Origin: Nitrospirota bacterium
Lineage (GTDB): Bacteria; Nitrospirota; Nitrospiria; SBBL01; JAADHI01
Length of the DNA stretch: 32,381 bases
Assembly: GCA_029261155.1 (NCBI GenBank)
Contig: JAJDBW010000015.1
Coordinates: 1 to 32,381 of the forward strand
Direction: 5' to 3'
Position numbers and translations under genes: made by a program. Positions 32,266 through 32,381 of this stretch are shown here, in pieces. Under the pieces are notes generated by a model. It had not been told where the DNA came from. It did not search any database and worked only from the letters and a program-made list of their open reading frames with translations. Numbering within the stretch: the first letter of the stretch is position 1; every line of letters begins with the position of its first letter.

Positions 32266-32370
32266 CTACAGTCCCATCACCCGGTTTAACCGCGTTTCTC
32301 TCAGGTGGTGCTTGAGATCGCTGAAATCAGAATCAACGTTTGAATTTCGGTGGGTTCGGTTGCTGGGCAT
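32266..32370 (-). CDS. Possible 34 aa ORF at the window edge
   Basis: ATG 32370 opens a 34 aa frame, MPSNRTHRNSNVDS and on to a stop at 32266. There is no good ribosome site, and the window ends just upstream, so upstream context is missing. It may be non-coding or part of a larger unit. Confidence 0.25.
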   Translation of the reverse strand: MPSNRTHRNSNVDSDFSDLKHHLRETRLNRVMGL

Positions 32371-32381
32371 ACTTTTTTCTT

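Noticed and set aside
1-32381. CRISPR array, tRNA or rRNA gene
   Set aside because: No regularly spaced repeats and no tRNA cloverleaf or rRNA segment were noticed; a covariance-model scan would settle this.

Overview
The window looks like the backbone of a large bacterial plasmid or integrative conjugative element. Every gene except one transposase lies on the minus strand, packed head to tail with short gaps, 1-20 base overlaps and strong Shine-Dalgarno sites. Starts are often GTG or TTG. There are no ribosomal, central-metabolic, phage structural or tRNA genes. The host cannot be named from this sequence. The PRTRC cassette, class II ribonucleotide reductase and Gram-negative-style plasmid genes suggest a Proteobacterium, a Nitrospirota member or a related phylum.

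Read in the direction of transcription (32381 to 1), the layout is as follows. (1) 32.4-28.8 kb is a stability and accessory zone: small membrane proteins, a HigBA-like toxin-antitoxin pair, a RES/DUF2384 pair with a clear promoter and operator, and an AT-rich membrane protein gene. (2) 28.4-24.9 kb has a B12-dependent ribonucleotide reductase, two small proteins and a VapBC-like PIN toxin-antitoxin pair. (3) 24.7-20.3 kb is a replication and recombination block: an RDF/metal-binding-like protein, a DnaG-type primase and a UvrD/Rep helicase. (4) 20.2-13.4 kb carries conserved plasmid/ICE proteins: DUF6166, DUF6573, a Ycf46-like AAA+ ATPase with DUF1257 (Ycf35-like) and DUF2997 partners, a DUF3150-like protein, DUF2786 and a DEDDy exonuclease. 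(5) 13.2-7.1 kb holds a large N6-adenine-type methyltransferase, an Hsp90-like GHKL ATPase, a multi-zinc protein and an unknown. (6) 7.0-0.2 kb is a PRTRC cassette in the order ParB, E, C, F, B, A, ThiF, split between ParB and E by a GC-rich IS1595-type insertion sequence with clear 25 bp ends and an 8 bp target duplication.

Three points deserve most attention. First, the PRTRC cassette contains the parts of a ubiquitin-like conjugation pathway: an E1-like ThiF, an E2-like protein B, a ubiquitin-like protein C and a JAMM peptidase A. Here protein C carries a tail beyond its Gly-Gly that overlaps the next gene out of frame. Second, six hairpin-plus-U-tract structures end only about 9-90 bases before a start codon, which suggests element-wide attenuation or antitermination. 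Third, a plastid/cyanobacterial-type Ycf46-Ycf35-DUF2997 module sits in the mobile backbone.
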